64,000 nt of DNA from the NCBI GenBank assembly GCA_903813345.2, contig CAIIXF020000012.1, positions 6,011,001-6,075,000 on the forward strand, in the 5' to 3' direction. The DNA comes from Owenia fusiformis. Its lineage: Eukaryota > Annelida > Polychaeta > Sabellida > Oweniidae. Of the stretch, positions 35,901 through 45,925 are shown one piece after another. The number at the start of each line of letters is the position of its first letter. Positions within the stretch are counted from its first letter, which is position 1. Made by a program: the position numbers and the translations under genes. The notes beneath the pieces are model-generated. The model did no database searches, was not told the origin of the DNA, and was given only the letters and a program-made list of their open reading frames with translations.

Positions 35901-38900
35901 TCCACGATTTTATCTCATGTTAAGAAGTTTTAGGCATTTCGATTTGTCCTCACCATACATTAATCTTGAGTGGTAATACATTGTTACCTGAGTGGAATAT
36001 TTCCACGATTTTATCTCATGTTAAGAAGTTTTAGGCATTTCGATTTGTCCTCACCATACATTAATCTTGAGTGGTGATACATTGTTACCTGAGTGGAATA
36101 TTGCCACGATTTTATCTCATGTTAAGAAGCTTCAGGCATTTTGATTTGTCCTCAACATCAGTGACTAAATCTTTTAAGGATGTCCTGGGTGACTGTGTCT
36201 CATCCATCTTCCATATAATACTGTAGTCTTTGGCTATAAGAGCTAACTAGTGATGCCATACCGTTGCATTCCCGTATCACATGAAAATGAGTCATGTACC
36301 ATGTGATATGGAATATGCATCATTACAATATATATTCCAGGTGAGATAGGTGAATACTCCAGTCTGCAAGGAGAATGGTGGTTTGCTAACTTCACTATCT
36401 ATATAGATGCCTTACTGACCATCCAGAGATCTCTAGGGAGGAAAATTGACACCTTACTCGAGAAACAGGTTTGGTTATTTCAAAGCCATTGTTATCTTGT
36501 TGACATTTAAACATCAACTCCTACAGTCAATATTTATTTTTTCAATGGATTTCAATGGTTAAATTATTATTTATTTGTCGATTCTCCATTTTTAATTCTC
36601 TTTCTAACTTTCCCCCATCCACTAATTTCTTGAATTTATTCAATCTCTTAAGTTTGGTTTTTAATTCTCAGACTTTTATTCATTTTGAACTATTTTCATC
36701 CCGGCAGGAAGCCAATGACCGTGACCAGACTATAATAATAGGAGTTGTCTTAGGAGGTGTCATCATCCTCTGCCCTGCCATCCTTAATTCTGTGTATTCC
36801 CTCACGACTGACATTCAAGGATATTCACTGACTCTTGCTGACAGGTACTTAGCTTATTTTTGCACTAAAAGCTTTACCTTATACACAATCAAATTCTAAA
36901 ATAATGTCAAAATTCTGAAATTTGTTCTTTTAAGAAAATAAATTCAGTATATTTGATAAATCAAATGTTATATACCATCACATAAAATCCCTGAAAATTT
37001 GCCTAAAAACACATACGTATGTGATTTTAGAATGCATGTCAGCCCTGCAAACTGATTACAATATACCATTCAAGGGCTGGAACAATTGATCCAATTGTTC
37101 AAAACCTTTAACCAAAAACAAATCCTCTAATATTTCAAAATCTTCAATATAGGATAAAGGCACTAAGTAAGGAGAAGACGCGCACGGATACATTACTGTA
37201 TCAGATGTTGCCGAAACAGGTAGCTGAGAGTTTGAAGAAAAATGAAGAAGTTGCTGCTGAGTTGTATAATAGCGTCACAATTTTCTTCTCAGACATAGTT
37301 GGCTTCACAGAAATAAGTGCCCGGAGCTCTCCAATACAGGTACCTAAATAATTATATTCTAAGGTTCTTAAAATGGGCTTAAAATAGTCATCCAGGGAAT
37401 GAGTTGTCTAGGGGATGAGTTGGCTAGGGAATGAGTTGTCTAGGGGATGAGTTGTCTAGGGGATGAGTTGTCCAGGGATGAGCTGTCTAGGGGATGAGTT
37501 GTCCGGTTACCTTAAAATGTTGCCACTTAGACCTCCTGAATATTTTTCTTTAGATCATCAAATTAGTATTTTAGAGTAACATGAGATACTATTATAATTT
37601 TAAGTAAAAAAATGAAAATGCAGAAATAAATCATGTAAATTTAATAAGAAACCTTAGTGCTATCATGTATTTCAAATGATGAATGAGATAATAAGCTTCA
37701 TGTAATGCAACATTCCTCTCATGTTCAATTCACAAAGATTCAAACCCTCTCTCTCTCTCTCTCACTCTATCGCTTGAAAAGATACATTGAATGTATTAAT
37801 GTAATATTATGTATAAGTGTATGACATATACTGTAAAATGTTAAAATTAGAAAAAAAGAAACCTTTTAGATACCAAAACGATTTGAGTGTTGAGCCCTCT
37901 GAATAGTTTCTTTGGATATAGTGTAACCTTTTGAGTCTCGTTGGAAATTTTTAAAAAGTATATCAAGTATGCTGGGGTACCATATCATATCTTTGTGTGG
38001 TATAATAAACATCTTCAGAGATAAATGTCAAGGAATTTAGTACATGTAGTTGTTGAGATGACCCCGGTTAAATAACTCTACTGACTCTTGTAGGTTGTAA
38101 ACATGTTGAACAGCCTGTACACCTGCTTTGATGAACGTATTGAACAATATGACGTCTACAAGGTTGAAACTATTGGAGATGCTTATATGGTGGCATCAGG
38201 TATGTAAAGAGATTATCCCATATGAAGTTCAGGATATTGGGATTATCCCAAGGTTCATAATATATCTGCCGCTCATTTATACTCCCCACTCTCTACAGCT
38301 CTACAAATCTCCTTTATGAACCTCAAACATGTCTAAATAAGTAATTGAATATATATTTCCCTCCTGCTTTGATAAACTGAACAGACTAGCTTTTAATCAT
38401 TTTGATGAAATTAAATCTGAGGTAGCTGACATTTAATAAAAATATTTGATATGCCCTCACTGACAGTAAAATGACATCCTGTTTCAAACAACCTAGGCAT
38501 ATTCCTCATGATCCTGAAATGACCAGTCTGACAAAATGTACATTAGGTAGTAGGCCATATAAAGCACACACGAACAAACTAACATTTTAGCGAGGTATTA
38601 TCTACAATTAACATCATGTTGAATATGAAATAATATTATTTTGTCATAATCCTAGGATTACCGAAGCGTAATGGGAATCGCCATAGCACAGAGATAGCGA
38701 CCATGGCCCTAGATTTACTGGACCATATCAATAACTTGGAAATCCCTCATCTCCCTGGAACAAAGTTTAGACTACGTATTGGGATACATACAGGACCAGC
38801 TGTTGCGGGGGTAGTGGGGACTAAGATGCCAAGGTATGTATGTGCAAGCGCCAATTGACCGAAAATGGTTCCAGAATATAGCAAGAAAGTAGTGCCAAGA

Positions 38901-39852
38901 TGTAGCAGTTTTGATCAAACATTTGGTAAAGCTCTGGATATATTCTTATTTCAAATGACCTTTTACGTGGCTGTGTCACAAAGGGTTTCAAAGTTTGTGT
39001 TAACGATAGCTCCAATCATTTTACAGGTATTGTTTATTCGGAGAAACTGTGAACATCGCATCTCGCCTGGAGTCTTTGGGAAAATCTGGACGTGTGCATA
39101 TAAGCGAGGAGACATATAAGGCCCTTAGTGAGATGGGAGGCTTCCTTATGGTTGCTAGGGACGATGATGTTGTCAAGGTAATGTAGGATCTTAGCTTGAA
39201 TATGAATTTACATGAGAAAAGTAGAATTTTTCATAGTTATTTGACCAGTTTATAATTTGAATACCATCTCATGAAAAATGCAAAAAAATTCTAATTCAAA
39301 ACCATTAGATCATTCACAGGCAATAAAATGACCTCTTGAAAAAAACAAATTTCTTTTGATTGTTCAACGATACATGAATGAGATAAACAGTGAGAAAAAG
39401 GGTGTTTATGTAAGAAATTGTTGAACTTTCCAAATATCACCGCTGAACATTTTCTGGTATGAACACCTAAATTTTGATCTTTGATGATTTACATTCCAGA
39501 ATGTGATGAAGGAGTGAGAAAAAGAGTGTTTGTGGAACAAATTATTAATCTTTTCATATATCACCAGAGAATTTTCTGATGAGAAAACTGAAATTATGAA
39601 ATTTGATGATTTACATTCTAGAATGCGATGAAGGAGCCACTGCAGACGTACTGGTTACTGGACCTTGAGGGGATGAGAAGACACACTGAGCATAACATTG
39701 ATGGTGGGCGGCAAAGGAACAGCGGTGCGAGTAAAACAAGCAGTGACTATGGCGATAAGCTGATGAATGAAGGCCAGAGTGGAAATTTTATTGGTGACGG
39801 GAGAAACAGTGATGCTGAGGCCAACTGTTTCATTAAAAAGTTCGATAAATAG
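26941..39852 (+). CDS. NIT-domain receptor guanylate cyclase, 14 exons, 704 aa
   Basis: Exons: 26941-27136, 27549-27661, 30141-30238, 30591-30764, 32496-32603, 33480-33630, 34666-34822, 36341-36468, 36708-36844, 37153-37339, 38094-38199, 38656-38833, 39027-39177, 39622-39852. All phases fit; total 2115 nt. Order: cytosolic N-terminus; TM1 about 81-100; extracellular NIT domain about 104-375, opening [21 protein letters not shown]2 about 383-405; linker helix with [15 protein letters not shown]; class III cyclase about 460-628. Catalytic D468 (FFSDIVGFT) and D512 bind metal; E508 (KVETIGD) and C580 (RYCLFGE) are the residues that select GTP; N587 and R591 are present, so it should make cGMP as a dimer. 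NIT domains are named for nitrate/nitrite sensing in bacteria; metazoan NIT cyclases have been tied to nitric-oxide signalling in Platynereis. There is no kinase-homology domain. An alternative exon-1 donor at 27112 removes 8 codons in frame. Confidence 0.93.
27184..27276. other. Solo mariner-like terminus in cyclase intron 1
   Basis: A segment ending TTTTTTGACCACCCTGTA resembles other mariner ends here; no partner was found. Confidence 0.4.
27693..27985. repeat. Dispersed repeat with AAAATGTCACCACCTGCCAT, copy 2
   Basis: In cyclase intron 2; see copies at 25214 and 33700. Confidence 0.75.
28827..29862 (+). mobile_element. 1036-bp mariner-type element with about 190-bp TIRs, TA duplication
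   Basis: The ends are CAGGGTGTCCAAGAAGTAAC and its complement. Similarity between the ends extends about 190 bp inward (to GGACCCTGGGGCAGTTC on the left). TA occurs at 28825-28826 and 29863-29864. Removing element plus one TA restores the minisatellite word AGTACATACTTTGGTCAT exactly, which is a direct empty-site proof. AATAAA at about 29508 follows the transposase remnant. Confidence 0.93.
29194..29502 (+). pseudogene. Mariner-like transposase C-terminal remnant
   Basis: The frame includes [19 protein letters not shown], the region of the third catalytic Asp, and a C-terminal tail. The N-terminal helix-turn-helix domains and the first two Asp residues are lost; the segment before EQAPYSPD does not match the family. 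Not functional. Confidence 0.85.
30203..30300 (+). repeat. 49-bp tandem duplication across the donor of cyclase exon 3
   Basis: GGACCAAATAGTAAAGCATT recurs 49 bp later. In the second copy the exon end AAAGAG|GTATGAC has become AAAGCATATGAC, so the GT donor is lost and only the first copy can be used. Confidence 0.85.
30925..31010. repeat. 18-bp tandem repeat AGCAATTGAAAGGGGAC, 4 copies
   Basis: Near-perfect units in cyclase intron 4, alternating AAAGGGGACAG and AAAGGAGACAG. Confidence 0.9.
31264..32404. mobile_element. Pogo/Tigger-like MITE filled with a 76-bp minisatellite
   Basis: The ends are CAGTAAAACCTGTATAG and ACAGGTTTTACTG, flanked by TA at 31262-31263 and 32405-32406. Almost the whole interior is about 14 tandem units of 76 bp (GGTAATTTATACAGAAGTCA, GTAGAGTATATGTGGAGGAA, GGTGTTCACTA). 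The end sequence resembles CAGTnnAACC-type pogo/Tigger termini; no transposase. It lies in cyclase intron 4. Confidence 0.8.
32604..33479. other. Cyclase intron 5, diverged repeat words only
   Basis: CTCAAGTGGGTGCAAATTTT at about 32950 and TTTCAAGTGGGTGCAAATGG at about 33035 recur at 39980-40050, so a dispersed repeat is likely. No exon besides the flanking ones. Confidence 0.5.
33700..33860. repeat. Dispersed repeat with AAAATGCCACTACCTGCCAT, copy 3
   Basis: The most diverged of the three copies, in cyclase intron 6. Confidence 0.7.
33861..34665. other. Remainder of cyclase intron 6, nothing recognised
   Basis: No repeat boundary or extra exon supported. Confidence 0.4.
35205..36185. repeat. 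Higher-order tandem array in cyclase intron 7
   Basis: About eight units share CTTGAGTGGTGATACATTGT, GTGGAATATTTCCACGATTT and TATCTCATGTTAAGAAGTTT. Some also carry TCAGTGACTAAATCTTTTCA and a block with CATCAATCTTCACATACG, so long (about 155 bp) and short (about 105 bp) versions alternate. Confidence 0.9.
37385..37505. repeat. 17-18-bp tandem repeat GGGATGAGTTGTCTAG, about 7 copies
   Basis: Imperfect units in cyclase intron 10. A short (CT)n tract lies at about 37747-37768. Confidence 0.9.
39391..39636 (+). repeat. About 122-bp tandem duplication covering the start of cyclase exon 14
   Basis: GAGAAAAAGGGTGTTTATG to GATGAAGGAG is repeated, giving a second acceptor TTACATTCCAG at 39489-39499 followed by AATGTGATGAAGGAGTGA (39500-39517). 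Used in place of the true acceptor, it would add NVMKE and stop, dropping the last 77 codons' worth of tail. Confidence 0.8.
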
Positions 39853-39859
39853 TCCAGTG

Positions 39860-40300
39860 TTCTCCCAAGTTATTGCTTTCTCAAATGGGTGAAAATTCTT
39901 ATTTTAATAATTCAGACTAAACTTTTTCAAAATACTCAAACAGGTGATTTTCTAGAATTGATTTGATAGGATGCAAAATCTCGAGTGGGTGCAATCCAAG
40001 TTTCAAAAACTCAAGTGGGGCAATCCAATCTCAAGTGGGTGCAACACCTACATGCTTCAATGTTTGAGAAATCAATGTCATTTCAAAGGGCAATTATAGC
40101 CAAATATTGGACCAAGGGCCTTCGGCCCACGGCTGAAATTGCAAGAACTGAGTACCAGTCAACGGATATACGCATTGAACAATATCTCATTTCCCAGGGA
40201 ACACTGCTGGGCCCGCCACTATGACGTCACATATTGCTCAGGTCAATATAGTAAAATGAATGCCTTCTAAACAAGTACTAATACCGGCATACCGGCCCAG
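39860..40300. other. Downstream flank of the cyclase, repeat words
   Basis: CTCAAGTGGGTGCAA words (39975-40050) link this to 32950-33050. No gene seen. TGACGTCA occurs at about 40223. Confidence 0.45.
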
Positions 40301-40860
40301 CAAGCTGGTAATAATGCAGTGTCAATATTACAGAATCTCAGGTCAATTGTTAAATTTCTGACTAAGTATATTAAGGCACATGTTCAAGAAATTTATTTGA
40401 AAGTACATGTAATATAAAAGTAAACATTAATTGATATATTAAGAGTGATTCATACTAAGAGAATCTGTAAAATGTAAAAGCAAGTAATATAAATGTAAAC
40501 AACAATATCAATGTACTAAACAATAATATATATGTAAACAATAATTGATTTACTAAAGGATGTAATTATTATTGTTCAAATCTTTATCAAGATGTTCAAT
40601 TAAATTTTTGGGGGAGGATGGTGAGGGGTCAATCTGGGATGTAATTCAATCACTGTATATAATTTATCACCAAAATGTTGTAACATTGGTTCTTTCATGT
40701 TGATCATGATAATGAAATATTTTTCCGATTATTAATTGAACAAATAATGAAAAGGAAGTTTCAATCATGAGGGGAAAATTCAATATAAGCCCACAATCAA
40801 TACTGATTTACCAGTCAATATACCCTGCGTGCAGAGTCTAGTTAAACTACACTCTGCCTA
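40301..40860. other. AT-rich stretch, no gene
   Basis: Short repeated phrases such as GTAATATAAAAGTAAAC; no exon or element boundary supported. Confidence 0.4.
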
Positions 40861-40884
40861 GTAGAGACCATATTACAGTTTAGT

Positions 40885-41101
40885 AGCCCCGCCCCACGAC
40901 GCGGTGACAGTTTGGGTAATAAATCAATTTTGACCTACGCGCTGACCACCAATCAGCGAGCTTAAAGAAACATACGCCAAATGCGTTCTAATTAAATATG
41001 CGCATGTCATTGGTCAATTCTGGGCTCGACGATGACGTCAGAAGGAATGACCATATATAGAACGTCGGTCAAATTTGGCCGACGAACACTGATTGGCGCG
41101 G
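40885..41101 (+). promoter_or_regulatory. Promoter-like cluster: GC box, CCAAT boxes, CRE, TATA
   Basis: In order on the + strand: CCCCGCCCC at 40887-40895, CCAAT at 40949-40953, inverted CCAAT (ATTGG) at 41009-41013, TGACGTCA (a perfect CRE) at 41033-41040, and TATATA at 41054-41059. The block is richer in CG than its surroundings. A consensus donor (GCGCG|GTGAGT) falls at 41101, about 40 bp after a TATA-directed start near 41083-41090, suggesting a short untranslated first exon. The gene driven is not identified; plus-strand exon candidates at 45024 and 45506 are possible. Confidence 0.5.
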
Positions 41102-41460
41102 TGAGTTCACAGGTTTATTTTAGTTTGAAAGAGTGAAGACGGAGCTCTCTTTTAAGAAGTGAAGTCAAACGAATGCAAAGGGTACAGTCAATAATGGGGT
41201 ACATATGACTATTACTTTCAATATAGACCAGTAAATGTAATGAATGTTACAATGGCATACTTTAATCAGATAAGTATTGTAACAAAGACTTCATTTCTAT
41301 GATTTATGGCAAATAACAGGTTCCAGTGAAGTTTGACATTTTTCCAGTTTGACAAAAGTATTAAACAAAACTGTTTTATAGGTGTTTTTACTCATGACAT
41401 ATTTATTCATTGCATCTTCTTACATTAATTCAGGCACATGTATTTCAGAGGGAAACAAGT

Positions 41461-41911
41461 TGTCTGAATTCAGACAGAAACATTCCTTAGCTAAACATAT
41501 AGTGTATCTTATACTTGAATATTCTGTGTCTGAATTCAGGCAGCGGCTTTCTAATCTATAAGAAACCTAAATTTTCACTGTCTGAATTCAGACACAACTT
41601 GATAATAGTAAGATGAATTTGTTTATCTCTTGTGTCTGAATTCAGACACAGGCTTTTCCATATTAGAAAACAGAAGCTGATTTCAACTGTCTGAATTCAG
41701 ACACAATTTGATAATAGTAAGATGAATTTGTTTATCTTATGTGTTGTGTCTGAATTCAGACAGTGGAAATCAGTATCAATTTTCTCAGATTGAAATCTTG
41801 TCTGAATTCAGACACATCAACAAATTCATCTCACTATAATGAGACTGTGTCTGAATTCAGACATAGGCTTTTCCATGTTAGAAAACTGATTCAACTGTCT
41901 GAATTCAGACA
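41461..41911. repeat. Array of nine 16-bp palindromes TGTCTGAATTCAGACA
   Basis: Copies start at 41461, 41527 (one mismatch), 41579, 41633, 41688, 41747, 41799, 41848 and 41896, spaced 48-66 bp. Spacers are partly related and partly inverted (GATAATAGTAAGATGAATTTG and its complement). The palindrome core is better conserved than the spacers. Confidence 0.92.
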
Positions 41912-42536
41912 TGGACTGATCATAGTGAGGTGAACCCTAATTAAGTTATGCAATGTTGCATATGACCACATTATCCATACTTTTCTGACAGAAATGGACA
42001 TAATATACTCTAATTCACATCAAAGTAATTAGAAAATAACAATTTCTTTTTATATATGGTTCTCAGTGACAGTTCTCATGGTTTAATCTACTGTACATCA
42101 TTACAAAATGTATATGTTCAACCTTACCTTAAGTTCATCAAATTGTATGTCTGACTACTTTAATAATATATTTCAGCACATATTTTTGAGTACACTCAGT
42201 ACATACAGAAAAAGTTGTCAAGTTATTCCATTCCATTTCATTTGATTTTTCATTTATTTGATCCTTTTAACTTAGAGATGTTAACGTACATTCTGCATCA
42301 CATGATTGAAGCTGATTTAAAATTGATGAACTATTTACAATCAAATTCTTTTGTTAATAACTATTATGATACTAGTATAGTAACTATATAGTAAATATAA
42401 AAGGTATAATATACAATGTACAACCCAAGGGAAAAGTGAACCATGTCACTTTCACTTCATTTGATAGATCTTTGACAATTTGTAGCTGTCAAAATACTAG
42501 ATTAATAGTATTTATCTGTGTGTCTCAAATTGTGGC

Positions 42537-42553
42537 GGGGGGGGGGGGGGGGG
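42537..42553. repeat. G17 homopolymer
   Basis: Seventeen consecutive G on the + strand, about 200 bp beyond the stop codon of the 115-aa gene (which is on the minus strand). Able to form G-quadruplex structure; length may be a sequencing or assembly estimate. Confidence 0.9.
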
Positions 42554-42749
42554 TTCATTTTTTTGTTTTTTTTAAATTTTGTTGTAAGTTGATCTTATTT
42601 CTGATTTGTTGTGGGATTCAATTAATTGGACTGTGTTAAAGCGAATGCTTAACTTCAATTTTAAGTTCCCTGTCAATAGTCATGGTACAGTAGATGCCAT
42701 TAGATATAAAGTTTGCCATGTTCAATTGATATCCCGTTAAAAGTAAATT

Positions 42750-43721
42750 TTAATGTCCAATTTCCACAACCAAACCAATCTTCACTGCTTCACCAGGACT
42801 CATTCTATATCCTACTATGTATTCCATCTCAAACTTCTGTCTTATTTGAAGGGGTCTCTGGTTTCCCCCTGATTTAATGGACATTTGCTGGTTACAACCT
42901 GAAATAGTATAGATTAAACAGTTTTATCTATGTTATCATGAAGACTCAACTTGACGGATGGACAGACAAAAGCAGACAGACACTCCTAATAATAAAGAAA
43001 AATAACAAAATAAGCGGGAAAATAACACACTTCAAATTTCATATGGAGTGTAATGGAATATAATAATTTTAGTGGAATATACCTTTTTGACCATTATTGT
43101 GTTTTGATTCAATGTAATGCTCATACCTTTTTCTGCAGACCTTGACTTTGTTCGTTCAATAATCACACTACTATACCTAACACCTAGAAATGCATAAGAT
43201 ACTTTGTTTGTCTAATTGAATTGTTTAATATATTTTTGAAAGTGCCTTACTAGCATCTAATTTTCAACCGATAAACCATTCATAAGGAACAGACAAATAA
43301 AAACAAATACATAATCATTACTAATAAGCCAAATGGGTTGCTCATGAACACCAAATGCAAGGTATAGTAGTGTGTAATGCTGTTAGGATTAATCACTTTC
43401 TTTTTTGACTCATGTGTATGTCCTTCTCATATAGCCATGAGAGTTTGACCGGATTTTCTGAAATATTAATTATCAGTCTATCAATGTCAAGTAAGAATAA
43501 GTTAATTAATTAAGTAGAATTTAAAGCAAACAAAATTTTTTTAAAATTAAATATACATTTTGATGATGGTGTTACATACTTGCAGTGCAAATATAGATTC
43601 CTTCCAATATATGCAAACTCTCTTTGTTATGTTCACTGACTTTTGTCACTTTGTATAGCTCGGCAAGTCGATATTCAAATGATATCGGCCCTGTTTCAAA
43701 TGTTGGTACCTTAGTTGCCAT
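42750..43721 (-). CDS. Three-exon gene for an unrecognised 115-aa protein
   Basis: Coding exons in order: 43580-43721 (ATG at 43719-43721), 43127-43183 and 42750-42898 (TAA at 42750-42752). Borders are TGCAA|GTATGT, TTTCTAG|GT, AAAAAG|GTATGA and ATTTCAG|GT; both junctions are phase 1 and the total is exactly 348 nt. The protein begins MATKVPTFETGPISFEYRLA and has no signal peptide or membrane segment. Alternating hydrophobic stretches (LHILEGIYICTASVRYSSVI, FEMEYIVGYRMSPGEAVKIG) suggest a small beta-rich fold; the layout faintly recalls the C-terminal strands of C1q/TNF-type jelly rolls, but no diagnostic motif supports that. The middle exon is 57 bp and every exon is too short to show as a long open frame, so the gene is easily missed. 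An upstream non-coding part of exon 1 may begin at 43837, after acceptor TTTATTTTGCAG. Confidence 0.6.
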
Positions 43722-43837
43722 CTCATATTTTCCAAGTTAGTTTTGCATTGTGTTTTCAACCACAAGTAAATGCATCTAGGAGTGTTGTCTTCATAAGATC
43801 TACATCTAAAGCCTTCTCTTTTCTAGTATTAGCGGTT
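43722..43837 (-). other. Probable 5' UTR part of the exon carrying the 115-aa start
   Basis: On the minus strand, a strong acceptor (TGTTTATTTTGCAG) ends at 43838 and sequence continues uninterrupted to the ATG at 43721. No long frame is open across it. It may be joined to the candidate first exon at 44637-44670. Confidence 0.4.
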
Positions 43838-44636
43838 CTGCAAAATAAACAGTGCTAACATATTATTTGACCTCACAGACTTGACGTTTTTGTCTAATAC
43901 AAGATTAAAAACCATAAGAGTCATTATGATATTTTGAATTCTCATATTAAGCTGTCACCCAAGGAGGATTGGAAGCCAGGGTTCCAACTCAATATTCTTT
44001 AATCTCCAATCGATGCGATAGTTTCTGATCCTGCCTGTATATTTCTACGGCTGCCAGGAGAATGGCTGATATTCTTGATTGAATTTTGTATTCATAACAT
44101 GGCTATGTGATACCCATATATGAAACAGAATATCGATTGGCGTCACTGGGAGGAAATCCTCCTTGGCTGTCACATTAGTTATTTATGAAGAAATGTATAT
44201 TATTTAGGGTCTGCCTAAAAAACAGATGACTGGGTAGCCGGTGACTCAGGGTACCTAATGTGTCTAGCAGGGTTACCAACTTTCAAAGTTGGACATTTTC
44301 CCCTAATATAGTAGCAAATTGACATGATAGCCCCAGCCTCCTAAGTGTAAACTATACTGTTCTATATTTAAATATTATCTTTTTATCAAAAACCTACCAG
44401 AGACCAAGCACTTTTTGAATAATCAACTATTTTTTCAATATCAGAATACCTGGAAGGCATAAAATCAAATCCTAGCCCTGCTAAGAATGTTACCAAGTCA
44501 CCTGGCAACCCGGTTATCCAGTCACCCCAATTTTACACAAAACCTTTAATTCTCCTCTCAAGCTTAACCCTCTTCTAAATTATTTTTACATCTTTCTATC
44601 CTACTCTGGACTTAAAATTATGATAAATTGACTTAC

Positions 44637-44670
44637 CAAATTCAAAATTCCCTGTTGATGTATCTGCCAT
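44637..44670 (-). CDS. Candidate first coding exon (MADTSTGNFEF)
   Basis: On the minus strand ATG at 44668-44670 opens 11 codons and one base, ending at a perfect donor, TTTG|GTAAGT. If joined to the acceptor at 43838, the frame stops after about 21 codons, which would make it a small upstream open frame of the 115-aa gene. It could instead start another product. Short, so confidence is low. Confidence 0.3.
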
Positions 44671-45023
44671 ACTGTACATAAGCATGTTCCAATAATCCAG
44701 TGTTTAACTGTTTAATTCAGATCTCTTTCTTCAAAATGTTAATCATTTCTAATATTGTCTGTTAAACCTGTTTCCGCCAAAAATTTGAATGGGTGTAACT
44801 TAAATCCCTTCTTTCATTGGATAGTGTAAAGTTTAGGTGAGTCTAATATTTCAAAAAGGGTACACAGTGATTCAATGGACTGATCTGAAAGCTTATTCCC
44901 TAAGTGCTACTAACTGTATCTGTATGCAATATACACCACAAAAGTAACATTAAACATCTTAAAATAAAATAATTTCCATTGGACAATTGATAATACATTA
45001 TACAAAAGGAAAATAACAAAAGC

Positions 45024-45104
45024 ATGACAGTTGGAGAAATCCTAGGTGCTGGAAATTTGAAGAAGATTCTAGGATTTATTTCCAATATGTTGATGATAGC
45101 AGGG
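45024..45104 (+). CDS. Candidate first coding exon, 27 codons
   Basis: ATG at 45024 opens MTVGEILGAGNLKKILGFIS followed by NMLMIAG, ending at donor GGG|GTAAGT in phase 0. The segment is amphipathic to hydrophobic. The next plus-strand exon candidate (45506) needs phase 2, so an intervening exon would be required. No family recognised. Confidence 0.3.
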
Positions 45105-45505
45105 GTAAGTTATTTTTATTAAGATAGTTTTAAATACTTTTTCAAAAATTAAAACTTTTTCAAAAATTACATTTAATTTAAGAAAATCCAACTAATCTTA
45201 AATATAAAAAGAGATATTGAAGATTAGAATTAATGCGGATTATGTGAGCTTCCCCCTTAAACCAACTAGAACTTTTAAACCAAGAATGAATCACAGCCCC
45301 TTCAATGAATGATATTGGTTTATTTAAAACTTATGAATTTGAAAATTTTAGATGAATAAATCACTGGCCCTTTGGAGGGGAATAATAGTGCAATGATGGT
45401 GGTCTTTCCTAACATGGACTCAACCACCAATGATAGGGTTAAATTACTGTTGCTGCAAAATGTTGATTATATAAAGCTATTTATAATTTACATTATTTTT
45501 TGTAG

Positions 45506-45578
45506 GAACAAAGCCCTATATGCATACATAAAATATATTGATTGTGAAGAAGAGTCTGCTACCAACATATGGATAAAG
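45506..45578 (+). CDS. Candidate internal exon, 73 bp
   Basis: Bounded by acceptor CATTATTTTTTGTAG and donor AAAG|GTGAGT. Only one frame is open: RNKALYAYIKYIDCEEESAT then NIWIK. Neither the preceding nor the following exon was identified with confidence. Confidence 0.35.
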
Positions 45579-45778
45579 GTGAGTAATTAATTCTAACATG
45601 TTTATTTGCCTTATGTTTTCTTTAAAACAATTTTTCCTGGAATTTTGAAACAATATTCAACATTTTTCCCTTTCGTTTGGGGCCCACATCTTTTGTATTA
45701 AAGGATAGTACCTTGTTGACTCCTTACTTTTTATCCATTATAAGTTCTAGTTCAGTGTTCCATCTGTACTTTGTTGCA

Positions 45779-45925
45779 TTAGGCCATATGATGTAGATAC
45801 TTTGTTTTATGTCCTGCTTTTAAGTCCAAATTACACAATGGCATAAGGAAAACAAACATTAACACTTGTTTGCTGGGAAATGTATATGATAAATTGCTTG
45901 AAAAGGGTATGGTATTCTTATTTGC
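45779..45925. repeat. Dispersed repeat, copy 1 (also at 52970)
   Basis: GAAAACAAACA.TAACACTTGTTTG and CTTGTTTGCTGGGAAATGTA match 53050-53105; the upstream GGCCAT...ACTTTGTTTTATGTCCTG matches 52985-53025. Confidence 0.65.

Noticed and set aside
36555-36899. Open frame starting 150 bp before cyclase exon 9 as a separate gene
   Set aside because: Only 36708-36844 has protein-family content; the flanks are intron read-through bounded by clear splice sites.
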